A stretch of DNA of 27,433 bases, taken from positions 1 to 27,433 of the forward strand of contig URFH01000032.1 in NCBI GenBank assembly GCA_900547155.1, written 5' to 3'. A model generated the notes under the pieces. The model was not told the origin of the DNA, made no database searches, and was given only the letters and a program-made list of their open reading frames with translations. The translations under genes and the position numbers were made by a program. The stretch is from an uncultured bacterium (GTDB lineage: Bacteria; Cyanobacteriota; Vampirovibrionia; Gastranaerophilales; Gastranaerophilaceae). Positions 15,494 to 23,992 of the stretch are shown in pieces (within the stretch, counting starts at the first letter, position 1; each line of letters begins with the position of its first letter).

Positions 15494-17248
15494 ATGCTAA
15501 AACAATTTATTACAGATATAACGGAAAAAGCGGTAAAATCCGCAATAAAAAACAACAATCTCGGTCAGATGACCCCGGACGATAAATTTACGCTGAACGC
15601 GGAAACCCCGAAAAATGAAGAATTTGGCGATTTTGCGGTCAATGTGTCTTCTTTTGCGCGGTTTGCGAAGCTCCCGCCTGCGGTGATTGCGCAAAATATT
15701 GCACAAGAAATCAAAGAAAACGATGTTGAGGTCAATGCTGTTGCGGGTTTTATAAATTTCAAGCTCGGTAAAAGCTTCCTCAACGCGACAATCGCAGAAA
15801 TTTTGAACGAGAAACAGGAATTTGGCTCAAATGATTCAGGTCACGGCGAAAAAGTCCTTCTTGAATACGTTTCGGCGAATCCGACCGGCCCTTTTCACAT
15901 CGGGCATGGCAGATGGGCTGCAATGGGCAGTGCGCTGGCTAATTTGCTCAAATTTGCCGGATATGATGTTTCTCAGGAATTTTATATAAATGATGCCGGA
16001 AATCAAATTAAAAATCTGGGAAAATCCCTGCATATCAGGGTTTTGCAGGAGCTGGGCGAGAAAATCGACTTCCCTGCTGACGAAATTGAAAGAAAAAGCT
16101 ACTATCCGGGCGATTATTTGATTCCGCTCGCAAAATCCTTTGTTAAAGACGAACCGGAATTTGCAAAATCTTTAACAAAAGAGCTTTCTGATGAACAATT
16201 AAAGGTACTATCCGACTATGCGCGCCTGAATATGCTTGAATTACAAAAAGAGCTTTTGAAAAAATTCAATACTCATTTTGATACGTTTTATTCGGAGCTG
16301 GATTTGCATAAATCAGGCAAAGTTGAAGATTGCGTTAAAAAATTGCAGGAAAAAGGACTTTTGTTTGAAAAAGACGGCGCTCTGTGGTTCAAATCCTCAA
16401 ATTACGGCGATGATCAGGACAGAGTTCTTAGAAAATCCGACGGCTCAAATACTTATTTGACCGCGGATATTGCATATCATTTTGACAAATTTGAACGCGG
16501 TTTTGACCGCTTAATAAACATTTGGGGCGCAGATCACCACGGTTATGTGCCGAGAATGAAGGCTTCTATTGAGGCTCTTGGGCATAATCCCGAAAAACTT
16601 GAGGTTTTGCTCGGTCAGCTGGTGAATCTTGTCATAAACGGCGAACAAACCCGCATGGGCAAGCGTAAAAATATGGTTACGCTTGAGGATTTGATTGATG
16701 AAGTGGGCGTTGACGCAACAAGATACTGGATGATTATCCGCGATATTAATACAACGCTGGATTTCGATATTGAGCTGGCAAAATCCAACACGGATGAAAA
16801 CCCTGTATTTTATGTTCAATACGCTCATGCGCGCGCATGTTCAATTTTCAGAAATGCAACTTCGGAAAGAATTGACGTTGAAACAAAAGCCTCAAAACCC
16901 GCTCTTTTCACGGAAAATGAGCTTAAAAACGCAATAATGAATGCAAATCTTGACGCGTTGTGGGCTGTTGATGATGAAAAATCTGCAGCTTCGGCTAAAA
17001 AACTCGTTCTCAAGCTTGAAGAGTTCAAACCGCTGATTCTGGCGGCTGCAAATCACAGAGCGCCTTATATGCTCTGCAAATATCTTCAGGAATTGGCCGG
17101 TGCGTTCCACCAGTTTTATACATTCTCAAGAGTGCTTTCAGATGACCGTGAGCTTACCGCAGCGCGCCTCGCTCTGGTGAAATCCGTGTCAATCGTTATT
17201 GAAAACGCTCTCAGAATCCTTGCTGTGAGCGCTCCTGAAAGAATGTAG
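15494..17248 (+). CDS. argS: Arginyl-tRNA synthetase
   Basis: Charges tRNA-Arg with arginine. The 584-residue class I synthetase has the N-terminal Add1-like domain, the HIGH box in GPFHIGHGRWAAMGSALANL, GADHHGYVPRMKAS and the degenerate KMSK-region MGKRKN. The C-terminal anticodon domain is recognised by APYMLCKYLQELAGAFHQFY and the typical ending VSAPERM. No Shine-Dalgarno sequence is present and a consensus -10 box lies just upstream, so translation probably begins on a leaderless message. It converges with the peroxiredoxin gene with only two bases between stop codons. Confidence 0.97.
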   Translation: MLKQFITDITEKAVKSAIKNNNLGQMTPDDKFTLNAETPKNEEFGDFAVNVSSFARFAKLPPAVIAQNIAQEIKENDVEVNAVAGFINFKLGKSFLNATIAEILNEKQEFGSNDSGHGEKVLLEYVSANPTGPFHIGHGRWAAMGSALANLLKFAGYDVSQEFYINDAGNQIKNLGKSLHIRVLQELGEKIDFPADEIERKSYYPGDYLIPLAKSFVKDEPEFAKSLTKELSDEQLKVLSDYARLNMLELQKELLKKFNTHFDTFYSELDLHKSGKVEDCVKKLQEKGLLFEKDGALWFKSSNYGDDQDRVLRKSDGSNTYLTADIAYHFDKFERGFDRLINIWGADHHGYVPRMKASIEALGHNPEKLEVLLGQLVNLVINGEQTRMGKRKNMVTLEDLIDEVGVDATRYWMIIRDINTTLDFDIELAKSNTDENPVFYVQYAHARACSIFRNATSERIDVETKASKPALFTENELKNAIMNANLDALWAVDDEKSAASAKKLVLKLEEFKPLILAAANHRAPYMLCKYLQELAGAFHQFYTFSRVLSDDRELTAARLALVKSVSIVIENALRILAVSAPERM

Positions 17249-17250
17249 GC

Positions 17251-17712
17251 TTATTCACAGCTTTTGAGCTCCATTAGGACGTCTTCAGCGTGGCCGTTTA
17301 CGTTTACATCTTTCCACATTGCGGCGATTTTGCCTTCTTTGTCGATTAAAAACGTTGAGCGGATAAATTCCTTGTGCTCCAAATCGGTTGCTTCGCAGAT
17401 TCCGTATGATTTTACGGCAAATGCGTCAGGATCGGAAAGAAGCGGGATTTTTAAATCGTATTTTTTAATAAATTCTCTGTGCGAATCCAAATCATCCATG
17501 CTAATCCCTACAACTTCAACAACATCGGAAAGATTTGCAAAATGGTCGCTGAAATCCTGTGCTTCCAGCGTGCATTTGCTCCCGAAATCGCCCGGGTAGA
17601 AAAATAATACAACCGGCTTGCCCGCATAGTTTGAAAGCGTAAATTCAAACTCATCGCCGTCTTTGTTTATTCCTTTTAGCGTAAAATCAGCCGCTTTTTC
17701 TTTAAGCTCCAT
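17251..17712 (-). CDS. Peroxiredoxin of the Bcp/AhpC-TSA family
   Basis: A thiol peroxidase-like protein of 153 residues, expected to reduce peroxides in the cytosol. It has the thioredoxin-fold core VVLFFYPGDFGSKCTLEAQD with the peroxidatic cysteine at 47, the active-site arginine (Arg118 in EFIRSTFLID), and cysteines at 106 and 152 that might resolve the sulfenate. The usual P-x-x-x-T-x-x-C motif is altered: the Thr/Ser position is Gly44, with Ser at 45. That residue normally helps orient peroxide, so activity or specificity may differ. The start has a GGAG site. Confidence 0.9.
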   Translation of the reverse strand: MELKEKAADFTLKGINKDGDEFEFTLSNYAGKPVVLFFYPGDFGSKCTLEAQDFSDHFANLSDVVEVVGISMDDLDSHREFIKKYDLKIPLLSDPDAFAVKSYGICEATDLEHKEFIRSTFLIDKEGKIAAMWKDVNVNGHAEDVLMELKSCE

Positions 17713-17816
17713 AATTTTCTCCTTTTTTCTGATTTTAAACGCGCCGGTTTAGAAATTTATCCCTCAAAAGGAGAAGTATAAATAGATATTTTGTCCAATC
17801 TTTTCTTCACAACGAT

Positions 17817-17845
17817 AAAAAGCGGCACAATTATGCCGCTTTTTT
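17817..17845. terminator. Bidirectional terminator
   Basis: A seven-base-pair AGCGGCA/TGCCGCT stem with a CAATTA loop, flanked by A-run and T-run. It lies 86 bases after the stop of the minus-strand ribbon-helix-helix gene and is the likely end of that transcript. Confidence 0.85.
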
Positions 17846-17883
17846 ATAAATCTTCCCCATCAGTCAGTATTGCCTCAAAGCCT

Positions 17884-17930
17884 TTAGTCTAGTTTTTCTG
17901 AAATCCCCATTAGTTCGTCAAATTTTGACG
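17884..17930 (-). other. Possible frameshifted tail of the ribbon-helix-helix gene
   Basis: Directly after the TAA of the 17931-18119 gene, the minus-strand frame one base back reads LTSKFDELMGISEKLD and then stops at 17884. The peptide looks protein-like and could be a lost C-terminal tail after a single-base change, or the site of a -1 frameshift. Chance cannot be excluded over so short a stretch. Confidence 0.25.
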
Positions 17931-18119
17931 TTAGTCCAGTAATGCCTCGAGAATAGCTGCATTTTTAGCTGCAAGTGTGTTTTCTCTGACTTTATTGCGA
18001 TGGATGTATGTTCTGAGCGCTTCTCTAATCAGTTCGCTTCTGGAACGGTTTTCATTTCCTGCTACTGTGTCGATTTCTTCCAAAAATTTTTCGGGCATTG
18101 AAATAAGTACTCTTGACAT
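17931..18119 (-). CDS. Ribbon-helix-helix (CopG/ParD-like) protein
   Basis: A 62-residue DNA-binding protein with the RHH layout: beta strand RVLISMPEKFLEEID, helix A, then RSRSELIREALRTYIHRN (helix B) with the N-cap typical of CopG/Arc/MetJ family members. A short tail follows (ENTLAAKNAAILEALLD). A strong GGAGG site precedes the ATG. Such proteins are often antitoxins, but no toxin gene is next to it; the sequence downstream to the terminator has only fragments. It diverges from the metallophosphatase operon, which it might regulate. DNA binding is likely; the partner is unknown. Confidence 0.85.
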   Translation of the reverse strand: MSRVLISMPEKFLEEIDTVAGNENRSRSELIREALRTYIHRNKVRENTLAAKNAAILEALLD

Positions 18120-18342
18120 TGGTTCCTCCTGTGGTTGGCTGTTCTCTTTTTTCTCTTAATATCTCTCGTACTTATATAAACAATTTCAAGAAATAAAAAT
18201 TGCCTCTTTTTTATATAAAAAGTATATTTTTCTTAACAAAACTTCATAAACTGCATTGTAAAAGAATATTAAGATTTGCCTGTAAAAGTGTCAAAAAAAG
18301 GGATTGAGCGTTTTATAACTAAATACGAAAGCGAGAGAGAAT

Positions 18343-20052
18343 ATGCAGGTGTCAGGTATAAAAAATAATATTTCTTTTAAATCAGCGCAGCTGAATATTG
18401 TTTCAACTGCGGATAATCACGGGGATATTTTAAGCATGCCCCAAATGATGAAAGCAATTCAAATGAATAAGCGGGATTTGTTTGAAAAAGCTTCGGAAAA
18501 AAGCACTTTGAACTTATTTGCCATAGCGGGCGATTTTTTCATGAATCCGAGCAAAAAAGGCTTTTTAACAAACCCTGAATTTTCCAATGGCGATATTCAA
18601 TACAATTTTTTGACTAAAATGGTTTATACGGCAAAAACAGCGGCAGGGATAAAAAACAGATTTGACGCTGTTTATACGCCCGGGAATCATTGCTTTGACG
18701 GGGGGGACGAGTGGCTTTTCAAAAAATTCGAGCGGGCGCCGATTAGCACTATTCTCACGAACATTGACAGAACCCATTCTCCGCTTGCTGACACATTGAT
18801 AAGAGAAAATTCCAATATTGGCACATATAAAGTTTATGATATACCTGACAGCAAAAATCCCGACAAAATTAACAAAGTAATGGTTCTGGGGGTTACAATT
18901 CCGAGCATGAATTATTACAATCCCGGATTGTTAAAAAAGACGAAATTTTATGACAACTCAAATAAAAATGATGCTTACCTGGAGGAGCGGGATTTGCGAA
19001 AAACCGTGAGAGTCGTAAGGTACAATGTTTCAAAATTCAAAGAAAAAAATCCCGACGGCGTGGTGATTGTTATGGCGCATACCGGCAACAAGATTTCGGG
19101 GCTGCTGGCTGAAAAAATTCCTGAAATTAACCTCATTATCAACGGTCATGACCATAAAGAATTTGAAGTTTTAAAAGGCAGCACACTTATATTGTCACAC
19201 GGTCAGGGCAATAAATTTATGCGTGGAATTCAGATAAAATTTGATGATAAAGGGAAACTTTCTGAAATCAGGGCAAGAAAATACGAAACTGAAAAGTATG
19301 AACCGATTGCCCGAAAAGATGCGCGGCTGCAGGAGTTTGTGAATGTCAATATTAAAGCCGATCTTGTGCCTCTGGTGTATTTTAAAGACAATAGCGGGAA
19401 AGCTGAAGAGCTCGTTCTTGACGATTCAATAAGATATTCGAATAATATTCTCGCAAATTACATTACCAGCGCAATAAAACGCTCTGTGAGGCTGAAATAT
19501 CCCGAAATCGACGCAGTCGGAATTCCTTCGACGATTTTTAGGAACGGATTGAAAAGCAATGAAAAACGGAGCACTTTCAATAACATTGACCTTATGAAAA
19601 TGTTCGACGGGGTAAGCGAAAATCTTTCACAGGTTCGGATAGGGAAAATTAACGGGGCCGAACTGTTTGAGCTGGTGCTGGAAAATGTTCAAAATAACCT
19701 GAAATCAAGAACAAGAAACGCCCTTATTCAGTGGTCTGATATTCAGATTAACAGAAGTTTGGTAAAAGAAATTAATAAAGGAAATTCTGCGGCTTCATAT
19801 AAAGATGCTATAAAAATAAGGGATAAGGCAACCAGAAAATTTGCTCCTATTGACCCGAATAAGGATTATACAATACTAATGTCTGATAAATATTTATTGA
19901 AAGACTCGGAAAACATAAAAATTCCGGCAATGATTAGAGATAAATTTGAAGTAATTCCTGAATCTTATGATTCCTTGTTTAGAAAGTATTTAAAATTGAT
20001 AAATTATGATGTAAAAATCACAAATAAAACCAGAGAAGAGAGAGTCTTGTAA
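18343..20052 (+). CDS. 5'-nucleotidase/UshA-like metallophosphatase without signal peptide
   Basis: A 569-residue calcineurin-like phosphoesterase with the metal-ligand series D-x-H (Asp24, His26), GD (Asp64), GNH (Asn115, His116), MAHTG (His246) and GHDH (His269, His271). The C-terminal half matches the layout of the 5'-nucleotidase C domain (AVGIPSTIFRNGLKS, MKMFDGV, GKINGAELFELVLENVQ). This family normally hydrolyses nucleotides or related phosphoesters outside the cytoplasmic membrane and carries a signal peptide. Here there is none: the N-terminus is MQVSGIKNNISFKSAQLNIV, with the F-K-S motif shared by three neighbours. A GAGAGA site precedes the ATG. It is followed after 12 bases by the ROK-like gene. 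Confidence 0.87.
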   Translation: MQVSGIKNNISFKSAQLNIVSTADNHGDILSMPQMMKAIQMNKRDLFEKASEKSTLNLFAIAGDFFMNPSKKGFLTNPEFSNGDIQYNFLTKMVYTAKTAAGIKNRFDAVYTPGNHCFDGGDEWLFKKFERAPISTILTNIDRTHSPLADTLIRENSNIGTYKVYDIPDSKNPDKINKVMVLGVTIPSMNYYNPGLLKKTKFYDNSNKNDAYLEERDLRKTVRVVRYNVSKFKEKNPDGVVIVMAHTGNKISGLLAEKIPEINLIINGHDHKEFEVLKGSTLILSHGQGNKFMRGIQIKFDDKGKLSEIRARKYETEKYEPIARKDARLQEFVNVNIKADLVPLVYFKDNSGKAEELVLDDSIRYSNNILANYITSAIKRSVRLKYPEIDAVGIPSTIFRNGLKSNEKRSTFNNIDLMKMFDGVSENLSQVRIGKINGAELFELVLENVQNNLKSRTRNALIQWSDIQINRSLVKEINKGNSAASYKDAIKIRDKATRKFAPIDPNKDYTILMSDKYLLKDSENIKIPAMIRDKFEVIPESYDSLFRKYLKLINYDVKITNKTREERVL

Positions 20053-20064
20053 AAAGGAGAAAAA

Positions 20065-21363
20065 ATGCAGGTTAACATGCGCCCGCAGGTTTTTGCGGCA
20101 AAAAATCAGACATTCAGAAGCAATATTACATTTGATATTGGAGGTTCACAAAGAGAGGGGTCATGTAAAATATATTATGCTTCTACACCAAAAGATGAAG
20201 CGTTTTATAGGGAAAATACAACAGTAAACGATTTGGGAAAAAGCAAATTTCAGAACAGTGAAGATTTTATAAACCAGATAATCAAAAAAATTGGAAGAAT
20301 ACAGAAAGACAACAAAAAAACCGTAAAAGAAAAGGGTTATGCGCCCGAAGAAAACGCACTGAAAAATGTTGCAATTTTCATTCCGAGTTATACTTCAAAA
20401 GATTTTGCGTTTTATCTGCCAAATCACAGAAATGCTGATAACAAGCCGCTAAAAGATTTGGATTTCAGCAATTTTAAGGAACGTCTTGTTGAAAAAGGCA
20501 TAGAAGTTGCTCCGGATATGAAATTTAAGGTGCTTCAGGACGCAATGGGAACCGGTCTTGCAATGACAAAGCGCCTGAACAAGCTGGGCTTGCTTAAAGA
20601 GGGGAAATATTATACAGCCTGCATAACCGGCGGTGGCTGCGGAATTTCAAATATTGAAGTAGTCGATAAAGATAAAGTTATTGTAAAATCATCGGGCAGC
20701 AGCTATTTGAGTCAGAGTTTGAGCTTGCAAAAGGTTTCCCGTGCAGGCGCTTCCGCTCCGGCTGTTATTGAAAACTTTTGCAGGGCAATGGGTTTTAATG
20801 ATGAGCTTATTGATGAAATAAAAGCCTGCCACAAAGCAGAATTTACTATGACAGAGTCAACAACCTACGAAAAAAATGTAAAAACAGAACATTTAAAACA
20901 GCTTCTTCTTGATTCTCAGAAATTTGAGGTTCAATATGAAGATGAAAACTATTTTACAATAAAGGTTAAAGATGAAGAGCGCCCTAAATTTAACATTGCA
21001 AGAAGAAATGCAATTGACAAATACTGCCTTGCGCTTGCCAGACTGGGAATCATAAAGAAAACAGAAGGCAGCAACGGCATGATAATAACCGGTACACTCG
21101 CAAAAGCTATAAATCAGGCAGCGCAAAAAAACTACGGAATCGGTGTTGCAGAGTGGATTACCCAGCACCTGACCCAGTCTTTCAACTCATATGAACTCGA
21201 TAAAATGCAAAAAACTTATCATTTTCAGGTAATGTGCGACAATAGATTCTTTATTGATAACAATACTGAATGCCATGAGCTTGTGCATCTGGCGGAATTT
21301 GTAAACCCCGAGCGCGGAAACTGGCTAAAACTGGATATGAAAAACCTTAACAGAAATGATTAA
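20065..21363 (+). CDS. Divergent ROK/glucokinase-like (ASKHA) protein
   Basis: A 432-residue protein with the ATPase-fold signs of sugar kinases: phosphate-1 loop ITFDIGGSQREGS (Asp24), a likely catalytic aspartate in VLQDAMGTGLA (Asp159), and a phosphate-2 loop CITGGGCGIS (186-195), then MIITGTLAKAIN near the C-terminus. This order matches ROK or glucokinase enzymes, but the sequence is very divergent, has no clear ROK zinc motif, and carries extra segments. It begins MQVNMRPQVFAAKNQTFRSN, again with an F-R-S motif. It is the second gene of an operon with the metallophosphatase (12-base gap, AAGGAG site), which hints at linked phosphate-ester and sugar or nucleoside metabolism. Substrate unknown. 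Confidence 0.72.
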   Translation: MQVNMRPQVFAAKNQTFRSNITFDIGGSQREGSCKIYYASTPKDEAFYRENTTVNDLGKSKFQNSEDFINQIIKKIGRIQKDNKKTVKEKGYAPEENALKNVAIFIPSYTSKDFAFYLPNHRNADNKPLKDLDFSNFKERLVEKGIEVAPDMKFKVLQDAMGTGLAMTKRLNKLGLLKEGKYYTACITGGGCGISNIEVVDKDKVIVKSSGSSYLSQSLSLQKVSRAGASAPAVIENFCRAMGFNDELIDEIKACHKAEFTMTESTTYEKNVKTEHLKQLLLDSQKFEVQYEDENYFTIKVKDEERPKFNIARRNAIDKYCLALARLGIIKKTEGSNGMIITGTLAKAINQAAQKNYGIGVAEWITQHLTQSFNSYELDKMQKTYHFQVMCDNRFFIDNNTECHELVHLAEFVNPERGNWLKLDMKNLNRND

Positions 21364-21367
21364 AAAG

Positions 21368-21394
21368 AACGCCTCAAAAAGAGGCGTTTTTTTT
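21368..21394. terminator. Bidirectional terminator overlapping the bioA stop
   Basis: A perfect eight-base-pair stem (AACGCCTC/GAGGCGTT) around AAAAA, followed by eight T. The TGA of the minus-strand bioA lies inside the hairpin at 21374-21376, so its last residues are encoded by one arm. Confidence 0.92.
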
Positions 21395-22744
21395 GTTTTC
21401 AGTCGCAATTTTTATTGCCTCATACGCAATCTGCGTCAGAGCGTCGATTTGCTCATTCGTAATCACATATGGCGGGATAAAATAAATCACATTGCCGATT
21501 GGACGCAAAATCGCGCCGAGTTTTAACGCTTCAAGATAAACCCGATGCCCCATTCGCTCTGAAAATGTATACGGTTCTTTTGTTTCTTTGTTTTTTACAA
21601 GCTCAATTGCCCCTATCATCCCGAGATGGCGCACATCGCCGGCATGTTTCAAATCTTTGAATTTTTCCATTGATTTTTTGAAATATTCGCATTTTTCAGG
21701 CAATTTTTCGATAATTTTTTCTTCTTCCAGAATTTTTAAGTTTTCAACCGCAACCGCGCACGCCAGAGGGTTCCCTGTGAAGCTGTGACCGTGGTAAAAA
21801 GCTTTTGCTTTTGCGTAATCATCGTAAAAAGCGTTGTAAATCTTATCTGTCGTAATCGTTGCAGCAAGCGGGATATAGCCTGCGGTTATTCCTTTTGCAA
21901 CACAGAAAATATCGGGCTTTATGCCGGCATGTTCAAACGCAAAACACTTGCCCGTGCGCCCGAAGCCCATTGCTACCTCATCATCAATCATCAAAATATC
22001 ATATTTGTCGCACAATTCGCGGATTTTTGCGAGATATTCGGGCGGATACATCCTCATTCCGGCTGCGCCTTGAATAAGCGGCTCGACAATCATTGCGGCT
22101 ATTTCGTTGTGGTGATTTTTAAAGGTTTTTTCGACATATTCAATGCAATCAATCGCGCATTCCCCTTTTTCGCACCCTTCGGGGCACCTGTAACAATACG
22201 GCGCGGGAACCTCAATTGTTTCAAAAACCAGCGGTTCAAAAACCTTTTTATAAAGCGCAATTCCGCCCACAGAAACCGAACCGAGCGTATCTCCGTGGTA
22301 AGAATCAGTCATTGCAACGAATTTCTTCTTTTCAGGGCGCCCTGACTGATACCAGTACTGATAAGCCATTTTAAGCGCAACTTCTACTGCGGTCGAGCCG
22401 TTGTCTGAATAAAAGACCTTTGAAAAAGGCTCGCCTGCAAGCTCTACAAGCCTTTGCGCAAGTTCAATTGCCGGCTTGTGCGTAAAACCGGCAAGCAAAA
22501 TGTGTTCAATTTTTTCTGCCTGCTCAAAAAGTGCCTTATTTAGCCTTTCATTCGAGTGTCCGAGCGTATTTACCCACCAGGAGGCTACTGCGTCGATGTA
22601 TTTGTTGCCTTTGTTGTCCCAGACGTAAATTCCCTTGCCTTTTTCAATCAAAATCGGCTCGGAGTTTTCATATTCTTTCATCTGGGTGTCGGGGTGCCAG
22701 ACGTATTTTAGGTCTTTTTCAATCCATTCGTCTTGCTTGCCCAT
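21374..22744 (-). CDS. bioA: Adenosylmethionine-8-amino-7-oxononanoate aminotransferase
   Basis: A PLP enzyme of biotin synthesis that converts 7-keto-8-aminopelargonate to 7,8-diaminopelargonate. Length is 456 residues. Motifs are YVWHPDTQMKEY, the BioA-typical AVASWWVNTLGH, SDNGSTAVEVALKMAYQYW, YHGDTLGSVSVGG, the Cys-containing PYCYRCPEG, IVEPLIQGAAGM, IDDEVAMGFGRTGK, the PLP lysine in AKGITAGYIP (Lys284), and FYHGHSFTGNPLAC. The amino donor (SAM or lysine) cannot be decided. It shares TAATG with the end of the upstream aminopeptidase gene, so the two are coupled. No other biotin genes are in the window. Confidence 0.95.
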   Translation of the reverse strand: MGKQDEWIEKDLKYVWHPDTQMKEYENSEPILIEKGKGIYVWDNKGNKYIDAVASWWVNTLGHSNERLNKALFEQAEKIEHILLAGFTHKPAIELAQRLVELAGEPFSKVFYSDNGSTAVEVALKMAYQYWYQSGRPEKKKFVAMTDSYHGDTLGSVSVGGIALYKKVFEPLVFETIEVPAPYCYRCPEGCEKGECAIDCIEYVEKTFKNHHNEIAAMIVEPLIQGAAGMRMYPPEYLAKIRELCDKYDILMIDDEVAMGFGRTGKCFAFEHAGIKPDIFCVAKGITAGYIPLAATITTDKIYNAFYDDYAKAKAFYHGHSFTGNPLACAVAVENLKILEEEKIIEKLPEKCEYFKKSMEKFKDLKHAGDVRHLGMIGAIELVKNKETKEPYTFSERMGHRVYLEALKLGAILRPIGNVIYFIPPYVITNEQIDALTQIAYEAIKIATENKKNASF

Positions 22745-23847
22745 TAAATCACAAACTTTCCGTCTTTGTAGATTAAAACATCGTCAGCATAAATTTCCGA
22801 GCCGTTTTTCATGTTTTTAATCAAATCCCAGTGCAATCCTGATTGATTTTTTCCGCCGGCTTCGGGGTAAGAAGCTCCGAGCGCCATGTGGATTGCGCCT
22901 CCGATTTTTTCATCAAAAAGGATGTTGCCGGTGATTTCCTGAATCATATTGTTCGTGCCGATTGCGATTTCGCCGACGAATCTTGCGCCCTCGTCCTGAT
23001 TAATCATATCAAGGAAGTAATCTTCGCCTTTTTCGGCGCTGGCTTCGACGACTTTTCCGTTTTCAAGGCGTACTCTGACTTTGTGGGCTTCGTTTCCTCT
23101 GTAAATCTGCGGAAAATCGAAGTAAATCGTGCCGTTTGCGCTGTCTTCGACGGGTGAAGTGTAGATTTCGCCGTCAGGGAAGTTGCATTGGCCTGAGCAG
23201 TTTAGCCATTTTCTGCCTGTTGTGTCAAAAGTTATGTCTGTTTCTTCACCGATTATGCGGAGTTTTGTTGTTTTGTTCAAATAATCAGCCAATCTTTGCT
23301 GTTCTTTGTCGATTTGCTGCCATTTTTCAACCGGGTTGTCCAAATTCAAATAGCAGGCGTTAATCAAAAATTCTGTGTATTCTTCAAGCGACATTTTTGC
23401 TTCCTGAGCGAGCGCATTTGTCGGAAAATCAGCAATAACCCATTTTAAAGAGCCTTCTGCTGAGCGCTGGAGCATTTTGTTTGAAAGTTCTCTTGTTGCA
23501 GCCGAGCGTTTGCCCATTTTTTTTGAATCAGCCTTTGCCATTGACTTTGTATTGGTCGGCGCGCCGATAGAAATCAATACATCCGCCTTTTCGTACTCAA
23601 TTTCGGTCATCGGGTCAATGTATTCAAGCTGTTCGTCGCTCGCGTATTTGATAAAAGTTTCCGCAAGCCCCTCCATTGCCGTTTTAACAACGGGATTTGC
23701 GCCTTTCAAAAGAACCTGTTTGTAAATTTCTTTCACAAGAGGCTGCGCTTCGTGGCTTGTCGCGCGAATTATTACCAAATCGCCTTTTTTGACCTTTGTA
23801 GAGTAGTCAACCAGCACGCTTGCGTATTTTTCCCATAATTTATTCAT
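22744..23847 (-). CDS. M29-family aminopeptidase
   Basis: A 367-residue metallo-aminopeptidase of the AmpS/PepS (thermophilic aminopeptidase, M29) family. The metal-ligand segments are NFPDGEIYTSPVEDSANG, GARFVGEIAIGTN, and GAIHMALGASYPEAGGKN then QSGLHWDLIKNM, with conserved Glu, His and Asp residues in the usual order. It probably trims N-terminal residues from peptides in the cytosol. A GGAGAG site precedes the ATG. Two overlapping TATAAT boxes on the minus strand (23916-23926) may be its -10. Coupling to bioA by TAATG overlap is not obviously functional. Confidence 0.94.
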   Translation of the reverse strand: MNKLWEKYASVLVDYSTKVKKGDLVIIRATSHEAQPLVKEIYKQVLLKGANPVVKTAMEGLAETFIKYASDEQLEYIDPMTEIEYEKADVLISIGAPTNTKSMAKADSKKMGKRSAATRELSNKMLQRSAEGSLKWVIADFPTNALAQEAKMSLEEYTEFLINACYLNLDNPVEKWQQIDKEQQRLADYLNKTTKLRIIGEETDITFDTTGRKWLNCSGQCNFPDGEIYTSPVEDSANGTIYFDFPQIYRGNEAHKVRVRLENGKVVEASAEKGEDYFLDMINQDEGARFVGEIAIGTNNMIQEITGNILFDEKIGGAIHMALGASYPEAGGKNQSGLHWDLIKNMKNGSEIYADDVLIYKDGKFVI

Positions 23848-23935
23848 AATTTCTCTCCGTTAATACTTTATTAATCAATCTGCCGCCCTGAATTTATTTC
23901 AGAGGTGCAATCTCAATTATATTATATTCTGAAAA

Positions 23936-23964
23936 CAAAAAAACCGGACAAAAATCCGGTTTTT
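23936..23964. terminator. Terminator of the 34-residue gene
   Basis: A ten-base-pair stem (AAAAACCGGA with TCCGGTTTTT) and a six-base loop, with a T-run on the minus strand. It lies about 30 bases after the minus-strand small gene's TAG and before the aminopeptidase promoter. Confidence 0.88.
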
Positions 23965-23992
23965 GAAAAATCTTTTTCCTTCTCCAACAAAA

